From positions 9,858,001-9,922,000 of the forward strand of contig JBITNC010000002.1 of assembly GCA_050084985.1 (NCBI GenBank): DNA of 64,000 nucleotides, in the 5' to 3' direction. Source of the stretch: Nageia nagi (taxonomy: Eukaryota; Pinophyta). Both the position numbers and the translations under genes were made by a program. Shown here one piece after another: positions 11,520 to 24,517 of this stretch; the stretch's first letter is position 1, and each line of letters begins with the position of its first letter. The notes below the pieces were generated by a model. That model saw only the letters and a program-made list of their open reading frames with translations, was not told the origin of the DNA and did not search any database.

Positions 11520-13389
11520 TATTTTTTATTATATTTTTCTTCTTCCTGTGGATGACTGCTCTAAAACTGTTTATTCTATCTTATGGAAGGAAATTTTCTC
11601 GTGGAAAGAACCTCATACCATGATTATTTCTATAGAGTCTGGCAATGTGTCCATACTCATGATAGTTGTAACACTCAACTGGATACTCCATTAGTGGGCC
11701 GAATGCATTCCTAGTAACAAAGGTTCTTAGAGCGATATTATACTTACATTCAGAAATTTTGTGTCCATAAGCATTGCATTTGAAATAGTATCTATTGAAG
11801 GGATGGATGTAGCTATTATATTGCTGAGTACTTCTTGGTCCTACATAGGGTCTTCTTCTAGAATGCACTTGAGTGAAGCCATCATCCTCCAGTCCTGAGC
11901 TATCTTCCTTCTTTTTGGTTTCTTTTATGTTTTCCCTTTTTAAGTCATTGGAAGATTATCCTTATTCATATCCTAGACTAGATTTATCAGAAAACATTCT
12001 TTATCTATTAATGATTTCGCTGAGTTTAGTCGACCTTCCTTCTAGATATTCAAAAGAGCTAATTTTCTTGGTGACTTCCTCTAGTTGCATACGTAGCCCA
12101 GTTATTTCTTCTTCAAGCTTACTGTAATTTTTAACTTTCACAAGAAGTCGTTCCTCCAAACTCTCATTTATCCTCTTAGATTCTTCCACTTCTATTTTTA
12201 AGTTTTCTATAATATTACTTGCATCATCAAACCTTTTTGAGAGTTTCTTATTTTTCTTTATTTCTTTATTCAGTTCATTCAATGCTGTTATTAGTTCTTC
12301 TTCAAGATCAATCTCAATCTCACAGTCATTTTCTTCATCTGTCTCTTCCTTTTTATGTTATTGGTCATTTTGATTATCTTCATTCAGTTTCTCTTCAAAT
12401 GCCATAAATAATGCTCCATTGTATTCTTTTTCTGATTCATTACTGGAATCATCATCAGTGGAGCCTTCATTTCTAGATATGAAGCTCTATCTATTTGACC
12501 TTCTATTTCGAGCATGAGATTTCATTTTGTGGTTTTTCTCAAAATATGATTCTTGATCATCTTTATCAATTTTTCTATATGAACATTTTGAAATGAAATG
12601 ACCAATACCACCACAGTTAAAACATTTAAACGGTAGCTTGCCTTTATATTCACCTTTTCCCCTTGTTAGCTTTCTAACAAAATTTACTTCTGCTTCATCA
12701 GATTGTTCCTCATCGTCAGAATCTATTTTGGCTTTGGTACTGTTATTGGCTTTAAATGCTACTTCATTTTCTGAATGTTTTGCTTTTCTGATCCTCATTT
12801 CATAAGCAGTCAGCGATCCATGCATTTCATCCATGCTGAAAGTTTTCAAATTTTTTGCTTCTTCAATAGCAAACACCTTTGAATCAAAGCGAGATGTGAG
12901 AGATCGCAGTACCTTTTTCACGATGACATGATCTTCAATTTCTTCTCCAAGACCTCTGATTGCAATAGTAATTTCATTTACTCTCAACATGTATGCTTCG
13001 ATGGTTTCATCTTCATTCATCTTTAGAACTTCGAATTGAGCTCTATGAGTTTGGAGTTTTGCTTCCTTGACTTTATCATCTCCTTCGTGAATGCTCTTCA
13101 ACTTATTCCATATTTCTTTTGTAGATTTGCATGCCATAACTTTCACTAGTTCACTGTCCACAAGACCACACATTAGGGCATTTCTTGCTTTTGCATCACA
13201 TTCAAATGCCTTTCTTTCTGCTTCATCTGATGGACCTATAGGGGGAGGAGTGTAACCCCTTTTAACAGCATCCCAAGTACCAAAACCCAATGCATTGAGA
13301 TAAGTCTTCATTCGAATTTTCTAGAAAGCATAATTGGTTCCATCAAAGAGAGGTGCCTTGTTAGATGAGAAACCTTCTCCGCTTGCCAT
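11520..13389 (-). pseudogene. Copia gag with coiled coil and three zinc knuckles
   Basis: I chose the ATG at 13387-13389 because it gives MASGEGFSSNKAPLFDGTNYAF, a normal copia gag start. A TAG at 13321-13323 replaces the expected Trp, so the longest open piece starts later. The order is: UBN2/retrotrans_gag domain (GFGTWDAVKRGYTPPP, CKSTKEIWNKL, VLRSLTSRFDSKV), a complete CCHC knuckle CFNCGGIGHFISKC near 12580-12632, an acidic stretch, and a long charged coiled coil at 12001-12282. Two damaged knuckles follow (FKCNAYGHKISEC and CYNYHEYGHIARLYR, each with Cys lost) at about 11640-11790. It stays in one frame with about ten stops. It would form the particle that packages element RNA. Confidence 0.87.
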
Positions 13390-13437
13390 AGTGCCACTAC
13401 CAGGATCTCCTTAGCTGTTATAGCCTAAGTAGGAACG

Positions 13438-13451
13438 TGGCTCTGATACCA
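13438..13451 (-). other. Copia primer binding site for initiator-Met tRNA
   Basis: On the minus strand TGGTATCAGAGCCA follows the 5' LTR after a 2-base AT spacer. It is a 14-base match to the 3' end of plant tRNA-iMet, which primes minus-strand DNA synthesis. Confidence 0.92.
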
Positions 13452-13453
13452 AT

Positions 13454-15278
13454 TGTTGGACTTTGAGTGATACGGAGAGGGGGGGTGAATCAGTGTATAT
13501 AAAAATAATCAATTTAAGCTTCGTAAATAAAGATAGATTAAAAGCCAGAGAAAAATTGAGCAAGCACACCAAGTACATCACACAACACCAGATATAACGA
13601 GGTTCACTAGATTGGCTACATCTCCGAACATGACTGCTTGGACTCCAATCCAAATCCAGTCATTAAAGAAAGCTTACAGATTCATAGCACCAACTATGAA
13701 GGGTAGCACCAACTACCACTTTAAATATAGCAGCACCTACTACTTGGAGGACCAACTCCAGCTATCAAGCACCTACTTGATACAACATTCAAAAAGGAGG
13801 AAGGAATACAGTTCTAGAAGACCCTCAATGGTCTAGCTCTAATGCTCATTGTTTGATCTCTACACACAGCTCCAATGTAACACAGTTAAATAATCACTAT
13901 CCTCTCTACATATTCATTTGCTCACTTCACATACTCCGGATACTCCCCTCTTCCATGCTCTTCCCTCTCCACTACACACTACACTATTCACCCTTCTCTC
14001 CATGCTCGTATTTCACACCTTCTTCGATCAACTCTTCACATACATTCCTACAAATTGTTACACATTAAGAAAACCCCTCACGAAACTATTCCTGTCATCA
14101 CACGTTATCAAAAACAAACTGAAAAGGAATCTTTATTTGTAATTGCTCCTGCACTAAGAGAGTTCACTATCTGAGACTACAACTGCTGTAACTGATGAAT
14201 GCACCTCTTGCTCAAATAGAGTTGTTTAGACAAGTGTAGCTCTTTCTCCACTAATTTCAAAGATTTGATAGTATCTGATTTTTAGTTCTGAGGTATCTAC
14301 ATGGCCTACTAGCTTACCAGATGTTTATTGTATTCACCATGATGTCATCATCTTTGGACTCTAGAAGAGAGTTCCAAGGTATCTGTGTGGCATTCTAGAC
14401 TTTTCAACACCAATTGCTGACATCATCTTCTTTGGACTCCGGACGTAGAGTAAAATGCTTCCTGCGATGTCCACACCATGATGTCATCATCTTCGGACTC
14501 CGAAAGAGAGTTCCAAGTTATCTACGTGGCCTTTTGGACTTTTCAACACCAACTGCTAACGTCATCTTCTCGCTTTCGGAATGCTCTACTCACTTTCTCT
14601 GGAACCCAGTTTTTTCACAATTGAGCTTTTATCATTTCATTTTGGAATGCTTAATCTATTGACTCTGGCCTTTTTAATCACCCCTTACTGACCTCATCCT
14701 CTCTAAAACCCAGTTTCATTCAAAAATGTGAACGTTGTTCTTCCCGTGATGTCATCTCTTCCCTCTAGAATGTTTTACTCATTGGCACCAGCTATTTGAT
14801 CGCTCCTTGCTGACCTCATCACTTCCAGGCTTTGGTTTTGGGTTAAGGCCTGAAATTGCTGACATCATTTCTTTCGAAGTGCTTTATTTACTCACCCTGG
14901 CTTTTCAATTCACCTTGCTAACTTCATCACTTTCAGAACCTGGTCTAGAATGCTTTATTTACTAACCCCAGCTTTTCAATTCTCCTTGCTAACTTCATCA
15001 CTTCCAGAACCCAGTCCAGAATGCTTTATTTACTAACCTTGGCTTTTCAATTCTCCTTGCTGACTTCATCACTTCCAAAACCTGATCCGAAATGCTTTAT
15101 TTACTAACCCCAGCTTTTCAATTTTCCTTGCTGACTTCATCACTTCTAGAACCTGATCTGGAATGCTTTATTTACTAACCCCAGCTTTTCAATTCTTCTT
15201 GCTGACTTCATCTCTTCTGAAACCCGGTCTTTACCAAAACCACATGTTGACAACAATGACAAACACACATGCTCAACA
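13454..15278 (-). repeat. Copia 5' LTR (right copy)
   Basis: Begins TGTTGG and ends CTCAACA on the plus strand; 1,825 bp, one base shorter than its partner. It lies next to the primer site, so it is the promoter-bearing LTR for minus-strand transcription. A possible TATTTAAA box on the minus strand lies near 13720. Confidence 0.93.
14882..15236 (-). repeat. 71-bp tandem array in the right copia LTR
   Basis: CTTTATTTAC anchors at 14882, 14953, 15024, 15095 and 15166 are exactly 71 bases apart. Copy number and phase equal those of the left LTR, so the array predates the insertion. Confidence 0.9.
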
Positions 15279-15283
15279 ATGTT
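15279..15283. repeat. Right target-site duplication of the copia element (ATGTT)
   Basis: Exact copy of 6313-6317 directly after the LTR end. Confidence 0.9.
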
Positions 15284-15423
15284 TTGGATATGAAAACTCC
15301 ATAATACCATGAGGAAAATGCTCCAAATACTACCAAATCATGAGAACTTATCAAATTCTCACTCTAATGATATTTTTCCTTCATTATACATGATCCATTA
15401 CAGATCAATCTTGGTTTTGAACA

Positions 15424-15755
15424 TTAAGTTATAGGGATCCTAGTATAGATGTTACCTTGAGTGTGAACATGCCATCCCTAATGCGAGCATAGATGATAGC
15501 ATGGATGTGGGTCATTTTATCTCATCTATCTAAAAGGTTCACAATTCTAAGATATGAATTGTTGATAAGTTTTGATGTACATATAACTTCAATCATCAAG
15601 GTAAGGTGATATTTATTTATATTTAGAAATCTCTTTCTTAATAAGGTTGGCTATTTCTCAAATAGATTTGATCTAATAATCTAAGTATTTATATTTAAAC
15701 ATATTATACACATTGGAATATTATTAATATTATTAGAAATTATTGAATGTTAATG
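15424..15755 (+). repeat. AT-rich dispersed repeat, copy 2
   Basis: Aligns with the reverse complement of 996-1303 over about 320 bp. It is non-coding. In the other copy it is continuous with the repeat found here at 4660-4855. Confidence 0.6.
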
Positions 15756-16186
15756 TTTGTTTAGTTTTTACTTAGGTTAATCTTAGAGGCAACCAAAAAA
15801 ATTCAACACTCATATCACTTCTTCTATTCTTTTTTTTTTTTAATATTACAAATCTAACTTCAAAAAACTAAGGATTGTTAATATACTAATTTTAAAATTA
15901 TAAATCTTAAGTTCTTCCTATAACCATTTTTAGCTAACAGAATGCATGATATGACTAGCTTTTTTTGAGAAGGTATGAGAATATCCTTTGTGACTTGAAT
16001 GTTAAGGTTGATTTTGTTGTAGAATTTATCAATAGTGCAATATACCATAGAAACATGAGGTACATTATTATAGTATGATATATTTGAATTTGGATTTGAA
16101 GAATGAAATCTTCAATTTATTTAATGAATAATGTTATTTTTTAATTTTTTTGAATTATGTTGTCTGTGGACTTTGATAGGGAATAA
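15756..16186. other. No feature recognised
   Basis: AT-rich, with a T-homopolymer near 15831-15841; no frame or repeat partner seen. Confidence 0.4.
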
Positions 16187-16386
16187 TGAACATTTTTTGG
16201 AAATGATTAATTTTATTTACATGTACCTTGGATGATTCTTGTTTGATTAATATTTCCTTTTTTAAGTTCTCCTTTCACTTAGATGGTGAACAGTTTTTGG
16301 AAATGATTAATTTTATTTACATGTACCTTGGATGATGCTTGTTTGATTAATATTTCCTTTTTTAAGTTCTCCTTTCACTTAGATGG
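16187..16386 (+). repeat. Tandem duplication, two units of 100 bp
   Basis: The block beginning GGAAATGATTAATTTTATTT at 16199 is repeated exactly 100 bases later at 16299. The units differ at only about three positions (for example GATTCTTG versus GATGCTTG), so the duplication is recent compared with its surroundings. Confidence 0.92.
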
Positions 16387-16957
16387 TGAAAAAGATTTTT
16401 TTTTTTTTAGAAAAAGAGATATGGCTTATGATTATGTAGAAGGATTTGGATGTCCTTAAAGGCTTGATATTTTGAACTATGAGCTTTTGCAATATTTTCT
16501 TACTTGATAAGGATTAATCATGCCATGCAATCTACATAGTTTACATTAAGGTGTTTACTTAGTTATCTAATGTTTTACTCATAACAAGGGTATCATCATG
16601 AAACCATACTTGATAGATATTGAAGTTTTTAATGGTATTGTAACCAAAATTAATACAATAACATTAAGAATATCAAATTCAATCCCATAAACTTATAAAG
16701 TATGAAAATAATCTTAAAATAGTAAAAATTATAATAAACTTCAAAAGAAATATTAAATACAATAAAAAATAAAAACTGCATTTGATATTGGATATTAAAT
16801 ACCATAACAAATTAAGCCATAAAAGGTTTGCTATATATTTTTAACATTATATTAGAAGTGGATTAATTTTGAACCACATGATAAAAAAATGAGGATATTA
16901 GGATGCCTAAGTGTATCAAGGTCCAAAACAATGGTGATGTATAATCAGGCCAACTCT

Positions 16958-16961
<4 letters not shown>
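16387..16961. other. No feature recognised
   Basis: AT-rich with a poly-T run near 16396-16408; no frame. Confidence 0.4.

Positions 16962-17028
<67 letters not shown>
16962..17028 (+). repeat. (AT)n microsatellite
   Basis: About 33 uninterrupted AT dinucleotides (67 bp). Confidence 0.97.
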
Positions 17029-17029
<1 letters not shown>

Positions 17030-17890
17030 CTCTATTTGAACAACTAAAGATATCATCTATATTAGGTAAATACATGATATATGAATTTTGTATGGTGAGG
17101 TGGATGTTTGGAAGGGGAATGTAAGTGTGATATGTAATGAAATTTATTTGTCTTAGATTAGAGCTCCAAGTTTGAATACAAATTATAACACACTCTTAAG
17201 ACCTAATGCCAAACTAAACCATTTAGCCTATCAAAGGTTTGTTATTTAATGGAGGCTATATGAAGTGAATGGATAATATGAATATGAACATATGTAGGTG
17301 CATATGATAAAATGTAACCCTAAATTAAATTTAAGTATGATATAAATACAAGGCAGAGGATGGGGTAGACATAAAGGTGCTATTTTAAAGCTTAACCTCC
17401 TAAGAAGAAGTGGGTCCAAGGGTAGGTGACTCACTAGTAATGTTCATTAGTGAAAGGACTCAAGTCACCTATTCATATTGCCATGCTAGACCATAATTAT
17501 CTATGAATAATCACTCAAGTCCTATTTTAGTAGACTCTTTCAAAATTATCCCAAATTATTAGTTGAAGGGCCTCCATCTCTTAACTAATGGTGAATAGTG
17601 TCGATCCTTTTATGAAGATTTGAAGGAAAGTGGGTTTTCCTAGAATATGCACTAGATCTCTAACTTGTCAGTACCAATAGAGAATAGGACATCATCTCAA
17701 GGTCCCATTTTGGACTCCTAATAACTCTCATCATAAGCCATCCTAGCCCATTTTTCCCTTCAAGCATGATAAGAAATATCAGAGAATGAAGAATGATGAG
17801 AGGCACTTATTCCCATATTTTTCAAGGGTGGCAAGAGTTTGGAAAAAATAATTTTAGCTATGAGTATACAAAAAGTTACATTGTGAAGAA
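17029..17890. other. No gene recognised; leads into the LINE-like remnant
   Basis: Short frames only. The right half may be the 5' leader of the decayed element that follows. Confidence 0.35.
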
Positions 17891-18136
17891 GTGAATAAGA
17901 AGTGTTTTAGAGCTATGAAGATGGGAGGTGACTTGGTAAGAGTAGATCCTTCTTCACCAGATCAGGTTAAGAGTAACCCTCTAGTGTGGAACATAATATA
18001 TGAGGGAGGACTAGAGAACTTTATTAATGCATGCAGAGGGTATGATGATAGGATTTCTCTAGAAGTAGAAAGATCATGGAAGAATATTAGGTGCAAGGTT
18101 AATGTAAGGGAGGTTGTTTTATTCTTAAGTAGATAG
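17891..18136 (+). pseudogene. Unrecognised retroelement-type N-terminal domain, fragment
   Basis: An open stretch of 81 codons reads NKKCFRAMKMGGDLVRVDP, then NPLVWNIIYEGGLENFINAC, RGYDDRISLEVERSW and a Lys/Val-rich end. I have the impression of similar sequence in plant repeat-encoded proteins (a partner of the type ENF-RGYDD-W), but I cannot assign a named domain. Downstream, frames broken by stops continue to about 18620 with hydrophobic pieces. The context (next frame Lys-rich, then an A-rich end at about 20350) suggests a decayed LINE or other repeat rather than a host gene. No splice-site logic was found. Confidence 0.4.
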
Positions 18137-18746
18137 TAAAGGCTATCATGCTTCCAAATGAAAGTTTAGAGATTAGAAGAGAGGGTAAATTGAACAAAAT
18201 TGAGGCCAAAAACAAATTTTTGCTAAAACTGCTAAAATCTAAAGAACTTAAGAAATATCAAATAGGGGTGGTGTGATAATTTATCCCCAAACCTTAGAAT
18301 GATGTGGCTTCTGTACTGATAAAATATGTAACATTAGAAGGGAGATACAAAGTTCTTCTTACATCATATTTTTTTCTTACTGAATGACTTCATCTTTCCA
18401 AAGATAGATAAGGTAAACTTCACCTTTTTTTATCTTCAATTCCTTGGTAATTTTGATTGACAAGTTTAAATAAGAGCGAGCCCCTTTACCGCTACATGGA
18501 GTTATTATCAAATTAGTAGTAGAAAGAGCTTTTGCTATGGCTCCTAGAAAAGTTCCTAGAGTAAAAGTCATTGTTGATGGTAAAGTTTGTGAATCTAGTA
18601 ATAAGGAAGTGGGAGAAGTCTCAAATAAGGGTAGAACACTAGTAAATAATAGCTAGGAGGTTAAAGAAAAGAAATAGATCTCCAGCATAGGTCTTTATCT
18701 AACACAACAACATAGAAGAAGCCTAAAAATATCTTACGAGAAAGTC

Positions 18747-19163
18747 ATGGAAAAGGAGACCTCTACTAGAAAGTCCACCCAATTTATGGATAGTGAAGAA
18801 TCATCACAAAGTGAATACCAAGAGGAAGCTAAGGTGATTTATACCATTATGATAATTGGAGCTAAATGGGGGAAGAAAGGAGGAATAATCAATGTTAAGA
18901 ACACAAAAAAGGATATTGTAGCCTCTAAGAGAAGGAAGATCATGTGCAAGTGCAAGGGTCAGATAAAAGTTAGAGTTAAAGAAATGAAATGCATGGAAGA
19001 AAGGATAATTTATAGTCTACTAGAAAAGAAGGAATCAAGAAGAAGAAACAAACTAAAAAGAAAACTTATCTTGGATAAGGACATGTCAAGTGATGAGGTT
19101 TTAGTAGGAATAGGCACCAGAAAAGAAATAGAGCTAGAAGTAAAAACTATTGATAGGTCTTAA
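18747..19163 (+). pseudogene. Lys/Arg-rich ORF, probably part of a LINE-like remnant
   Basis: 138 codons, strongly basic (KRRKIMCKCKGQIKVRVKE; RRRNKLKRKLILDKD) after an acidic Ser/Glu start (MDSEESSQSEYQEEAK). Basic, low-complexity composition is common in nucleic-acid-binding linkers of LINE ORF1 proteins, but no defined domain or zinc knuckle is seen. The ATG at 18747 is simply the first in the open stretch; the frame is open for some codons upstream. Confidence 0.35.
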
Positions 19164-20269
19164 GAATATAAGACACTAATTATAAAGGATATGGAGTGTG
19201 TTGAACCTCCCAAAGAGGAGGAGAGAATTCCTAATCCTTTGATTAATAAACCTCATAAGATCCCACTAGATGCTATACATCAATAAGAACTCCTCTATGC
19301 TTCACAGGAAAATAGTAATTCTTCAAAAATCAAAAGTAGATAGGGGGTTTCAAGAAAATGTAACAATTTCATTGATGGTGGGTCTAAGCTAGTAGGCCCA
19401 TAATAGAAGACTTAGATAGGTAGCCAACAAGTGGTAACAGAAGATAACCCAATAAAAAGTGGGGGCATGGTAAATTTAATTAGGAGGTCTTAGAGGCTAA
19501 GAGACCTATTCTCTTCAACAACCATGAATTCCATACAAGAAGGAGCAATTTCATAGTAGAATGCAACAAATTTTCCAAGATTTCAAGTAGTAAATTTGGA
19601 AGGCAAACACACCCTATATAGTTTAAGATAAGAAATATTAGTGAGACTCTCAAGAGCTAGGACCAAGACATTTTGATGATATAGGAAAAGAAGAAGACCA
19701 TAGATAATCCTAACCAAGTAGACAACTAGACCAAAGGTAAATTAGCCAAAGAAACAAGGCTAAACATCCCAAAAATGGGAAGTAAAGGGATCTTAGTAGG
19801 CTTAAAGAAAGCTATGAGCCCTACACTACAAAAGGATATGCTCAAAGAGGCCAAGCTCAAAAGAAGAGCAAAAAGTATGAAGTATGAAGAGGTTGGGAAG
19901 CATATAGGTCTCAAAGAGATTCTACTCAAGAAGACCTACATCATATTGTATAAGTTCATCTATGAAGAAATGATTTAGAACCTACTAAAGATAAAACCTT
20001 TTGATGCTTTTAGGTAGTTGACCATATATTTTATACTTTTTTTATTAGGCTTTCAGAATTCAGTACTCCTATATATATATATGGATGTGTAGCAATTAAT
20101 GTACAGTATCCTAAAAAGATAATCTTGGTGGAAAATCCTATCTAAGTAGTTTTGTAATTTTGAAGAAATTCATAGTATCTTAGTCATATCAAGTTTATAT
20201 AAATCTTTTAGTTGGTGTTTTCTTGTTCTAGTAAGGATAATTCAACATAAAGAAAATTATTTCAAAGAA

Positions 20270-20360
20270 GCTTCTTTTGTAAAGGTTATTGAAGACCCTT
20301 ACAAACTTCACCTTCTTTTTATTAATACAAAATTTACTTGTTAATAAAAAAAAGTATGAT
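20270..20360 (+). other. Possible LINE 3' end with A-rich tail
   Basis: A CTTACAAACTTCACC...TTAATAC stretch ends in AATAAAAAAAA at about 20343-20354. Such a tail after basic ORF remnants fits the 3' end of a non-LTR retrotransposon. No flanking target duplication was confirmed. Confidence 0.35.
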
Positions 20361-23048
20361 AGAAACATATTTTCATTGATTAACAAGTAAAGTAATCTTC
20401 ATGATTACTCAATAACTAATAGAAATAACTTGGAAAAATAGTGATAATAGAGCTGAGAGAATAAGATAGCAATGAATGATAAAAGTGCAATATCATAATC
20501 TATGAGATATGAATGATAAATACTTGTGCACTTACCTAGCTAATATTTGAATAATAGTATGTGATTGATTATATACTTAAGAACAATTTGAAGGCATATA
20601 TGTAGATCAAATGCACTTCTATCTACCAACCCTAGGGTTGGGACTCCTTTATATTTATAAAACCAACTCCAAGTCTTAATGTGTAAAATAAAGTAATGAT
20701 GAATAACTCTTAAGTGTAATAGATTCTAATCTTAATAGTTGGTATTGATAAGTATTGATAAGCTTTTGAGAGATATGCATAGCCCTTTTGAGAGGAAGTT
20801 TTGATCATCTTCCCATGCATATAATTCTCTATTTATATGCTTAGTGTTGAATTTTTAATAAAATTGTTAACCTATTGATCAATAGGGCTCATTTCTACAA
20901 TTAAAACATTATATTCCTACTTAAAATAAACCAAAATATTAATATAGAATGCAAAGTGATAAACTCTTAATTTAAGTAATGGGTATCTTCAATTATAATG
21001 AATGAGGAGTACAATTTGCTAGGGCATAGAGATACAAGTTTTTCCTATTAATTATTCTAACTCTTTTATTTATCTACTTTACTATGTATTATCTCATATC
21101 TTTTTCATATTCACCATAGTCTTTATAAGTCACTCTCTCATGTCATTTTAGGAGAGGTATTTGGTTTTTGGTATGACATTCTTTTATAATTGATTTTGAT
21201 TCATTAAGTTTGACTAATCTCTTTTGTTGGCTTCCTTGATTAGTTAAATAACTTTGTTCCATTCTTGTATAATCATGGTTATTTTTGTTTCCTTTAGTTT
21301 TCTTGATTAGAGAAATACATCACCAACTATTTATGAATTTTTATTTTAAATTATCTCCTACTAATATCTGCCTTAACTTAGAACTAAGCCTCATCCTCGA
21401 ACATTCTAACTTTTAATTTTCTCATATTTTGAGTAACATGATGCCAACTTCTAGATTTGTTTCTGGTCATTTAAGTTGATGATTATTTATTCTATCTATT
21501 AAATCAAATTTTTTGAATGATCCATATCTATTTCTTTGATTTGGGTGAATAGGATTCAAATCATAAGTCTACACAAAGTAATTACTCAAATTATAAATAA
21601 CTTTAATTTTCAATAATCATTCCACAATCCATATGACTTTATGTGATTATTCAAGAAATTTAATAGGTATGAGTCTACAATTATTTTAGAACTAAGTATT
21701 TATGGTGTGATCTAGAATTATTTATGGGTTCATCAAGGCTATTGTAAAAATATTCTTCTAACTAATTCTATCTCTAATTCTTCCTCCAGGAATATTTGTT
21801 AAGCATTTATTTCAATGAATAGATATCTTCATTCTAGAACTTGATTTTCCAAACATAAAAATTTCTTCATTTGAATAAATCTTTGACTATTTTAGCTTAG
21901 ATGTCACAAGGAAGGTCCAAAACCTTCACTAAATCTAATGAGGTGCTTGTACACAATGTCAATCTCTGATGATTATTTATTTCTTTAGACTTATTCAATT
22001 TCTTCCATAGTATGATGCTATGTTTTAAGGATATTTTTTCAATATCTTTTGAAGGGTATCTTTTTCATTCTATTTTATGTTCTCAAAAATTATTTTTCTT
22101 CATTTCTTCTAACACTTAATGTATAATTTATTACAAATTTTATCTTGTAGTTATAGACCAACCATCTTTCTAGAAGGTGTTCTATCACCTTTTGTAACTT
22201 TGATTCATGTATAATGATGAATTGGATCATATATCCTAACTCATCTTAGATTCATAGTATAAAAATACAATTGAGTAAGAACCAAGGTGGTCCATATGGC
22301 CATGATAAGAAAATGAACTCACTGATCTTAAATTGTAATTTCTTCTCTAATAACATATAGTGTACATCAATTAAGGTGAGAAAATTCTCTCCTTTTATCT
22401 TAATTCTCCATCCTAAAGAATTTATTTTATCAAATATTTCTTGAATAATCAAACTCTATAATTGTATGGGGATGCTAATAAACTACAAATATTTCTTAAT
22501 AAATAAGTAAAAAGTTCTTATAGATTACAATCCTCCTCAATTATTTATAGAAGAATTTTGGGGTGAACTATGTCATGGGGAAGCAACTATTATTTTGGGG
22601 TGTTTCCTAGGTGGTTGTTTCTTATTTCTAGCATTAGCTTTTTTAAGAAGTCTCCCTCCATTTTTTTCTAATATTTTCCTTATATACCCTCTTCTTTAAT
22701 GGTTCTTTTCTTTGAGTTATATTAATTTGTTTAACTATTCTTTGTTTGTTATTGCTAATCTCTAAATTTTTATTGTTTGGCTTTAATTTAGCATTTTAGC
22801 TTCTTATTCCTTTTATCTACTTTTTTTCTATTTTTCTTTTTATCTTCAACTCCAATCATCATACAAATTAAAAAACAAAAGATCTATTCTTGGTTTCATT
22901 TATTTTGTTGATAAAAAAGAGATACATCATATTTTATATTTGCTAATGAATGACTTTACAATATTTAACCATGTTAGGATACATATGATTTTTATATACT
23001 TTTCTTCATTTTGAACTAGAAAAAAAACTAATTTTCTCCTACTACCTT
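20361..23048. other. Unassigned AT-rich stretch
   Basis: No sustained reading frame on either strand and no clear repeat pair. A TATATTTATAAAACC box lies near 20650. The sequence from 20680 to 20770 faintly resembles part of the dispersed repeat at 1310-1510. From 21000 to 22900 it is T-rich and looks like decayed repeat DNA. Confidence 0.4.
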
Positions 23049-23053
23049 AACAT
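23049..23053. repeat. Left target-site duplication (AACAT) of the non-autonomous element
   Basis: AACAT precedes the LTR and is repeated exactly at 28766-28770. Confidence 0.85.
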
Positions 23054-24515
23054 TGTGACATCCCATTTGAGCCAATGATAAATTATATCATGACCACTTT
23101 GTAATCTATAGTTAGTTCATGTGCATAGTGTGATTGTGCAACTTAAGGCAAAAGCTTATGGTCCTATGGACCCCACTGTGAGCCCAGAAATGGGACATCT
23201 TCCCTTGAGTAGTAATATGTGATATCATGTATGGGTAATCCTAGATTGTGGGAATCCCAATGTAGTGTTCTTATGTATGGGTAATCCCAGATTATGGGAA
23301 TCCTAATGTAGTGTTTTTATATGTGGGTAATATTAGATTATGGGAATCCTTGTGGCATCCCCTTTTAGAAGATAAATTTCACCATAGGTCTTGGAGAGAT
23401 GATATGATTTTTTCTTTGGATAGGGAATCTCATGGGAAATGTTTTGATAGGTCACATGACATGGTTTCATCAAGAAACAAAGGAGTTATGGTCTCTTGAA
23501 GTTTGCCATTCAGACTCTTCTTCCACCTTATGGCTGCCCATGAAAATCTATAAATAACACCATATTGAATCCTTGAAATGTGATGTACCACTCCTTGGGA
23601 TGTGAGTATGTTGTGATGTGTATTCAATGCATGTATCAATAGTAATGGGACCATTTTTCTAAGTTATGATGCATGATTACAAGGCATTGCATATCTAGAC
23701 ATTGGATCTTGTGATTATGAGTATCCCTAGGAAACATTGGAATAAAGAGGCATGCACATGATTCCTAGGTGATATCTAAGAGGGACTATATATTGAGGAT
23801 GAGGCTCCATTATGATATTACCACTTATTATACATTTTCTTATACCAGATCTTATCAGGCTTTCACATCTTGGCAATGTCAAGCAATATTCCTAGATGAT
23901 GTTTAAAGGAGTGACAAGGTTGGGAGCCTAACATTCTATGGCTTAGGTGGGTAACCTAGCCTATTTGATGGTATTTCAAAGGTGAGATTCTACCTTCATT
24001 GGTTACTAGGGTTTGAGGAGACTCCTTCATAGAAGAGGATTTAGATGCTGAGGGAGTTAGTCTTTCTCATTACATGTTCGACTTAAGGAGGGTTTGGAAT
24101 CCTAGATATAAGTGTTGTAATATACATTGTATTCCATTTTCATTCCATAATAAAATACATATCATTGTGTATCTCATCATTGTGTTGTTCCATTATGTGC
24201 ATGTGTTGTGATATACTAGTGTTAGAAGCTTGTGTTGGCTTCATTTTGTTATGTGTACCCATCATTAGTATTTTGGTGTTGTCCATTATTGTTGTAAAGC
24301 ATTCATGGGGTTTTCAGAGTGTTGGAGAAGCCCTAGGGGATGAAATCAGCATTGGGTGGATCTCATTTGGTGTTATGTGTTTTCAGGAGCCCTAGGAGGC
24401 CCACCTTTGTGTGTTGAGGTGTTTATGTGCCCTAGAGGGAAATCATTGGGTGTTTGAGGTTTGTAGAAGCCCTAGCTTGGGTTATTTTTATTGAGGGTGA
24501 ATCTAGAATATTACA
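23054..24515 (+). repeat. 5' LTR of the non-autonomous element
   Basis: Aligns with 27311-28765 along its length. It contains TATAAATA at 23549-23556 and a second possible promoter with polyadenylation-like AATAAAATAC near 24150. Confidence 0.88.
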
Positions 24516-24517
24516 AG

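Larger units (their letters stand above)
6318..15278 (-). mobile_element. Complete Ty1/copia retrotransposon, Sirevirus-like, minus strand
   Basis: An 8,961-bp element. It has TG...CA LTRs of 1,826 and 1,825 bp, exact 5-bp target duplications, a tRNA-iMet primer site, a polypurine tract, and gag followed by protease, integrase, RT and RNase H in copia order. A gag with a coiled coil and several zinc knuckles, large LTRs and repeated CTCCCCCT polypurine motifs fit the Sirevirus (SIRE/Maximus) lineage. LTR comparison over the first 250 bp shows about 4-5% difference, mainly transitions. Gag and pol contain several stops and one frameshift, so the copy is inactive. No envelope-like ORF fits between RNase H and the polypurine tract. 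Confidence 0.93.
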
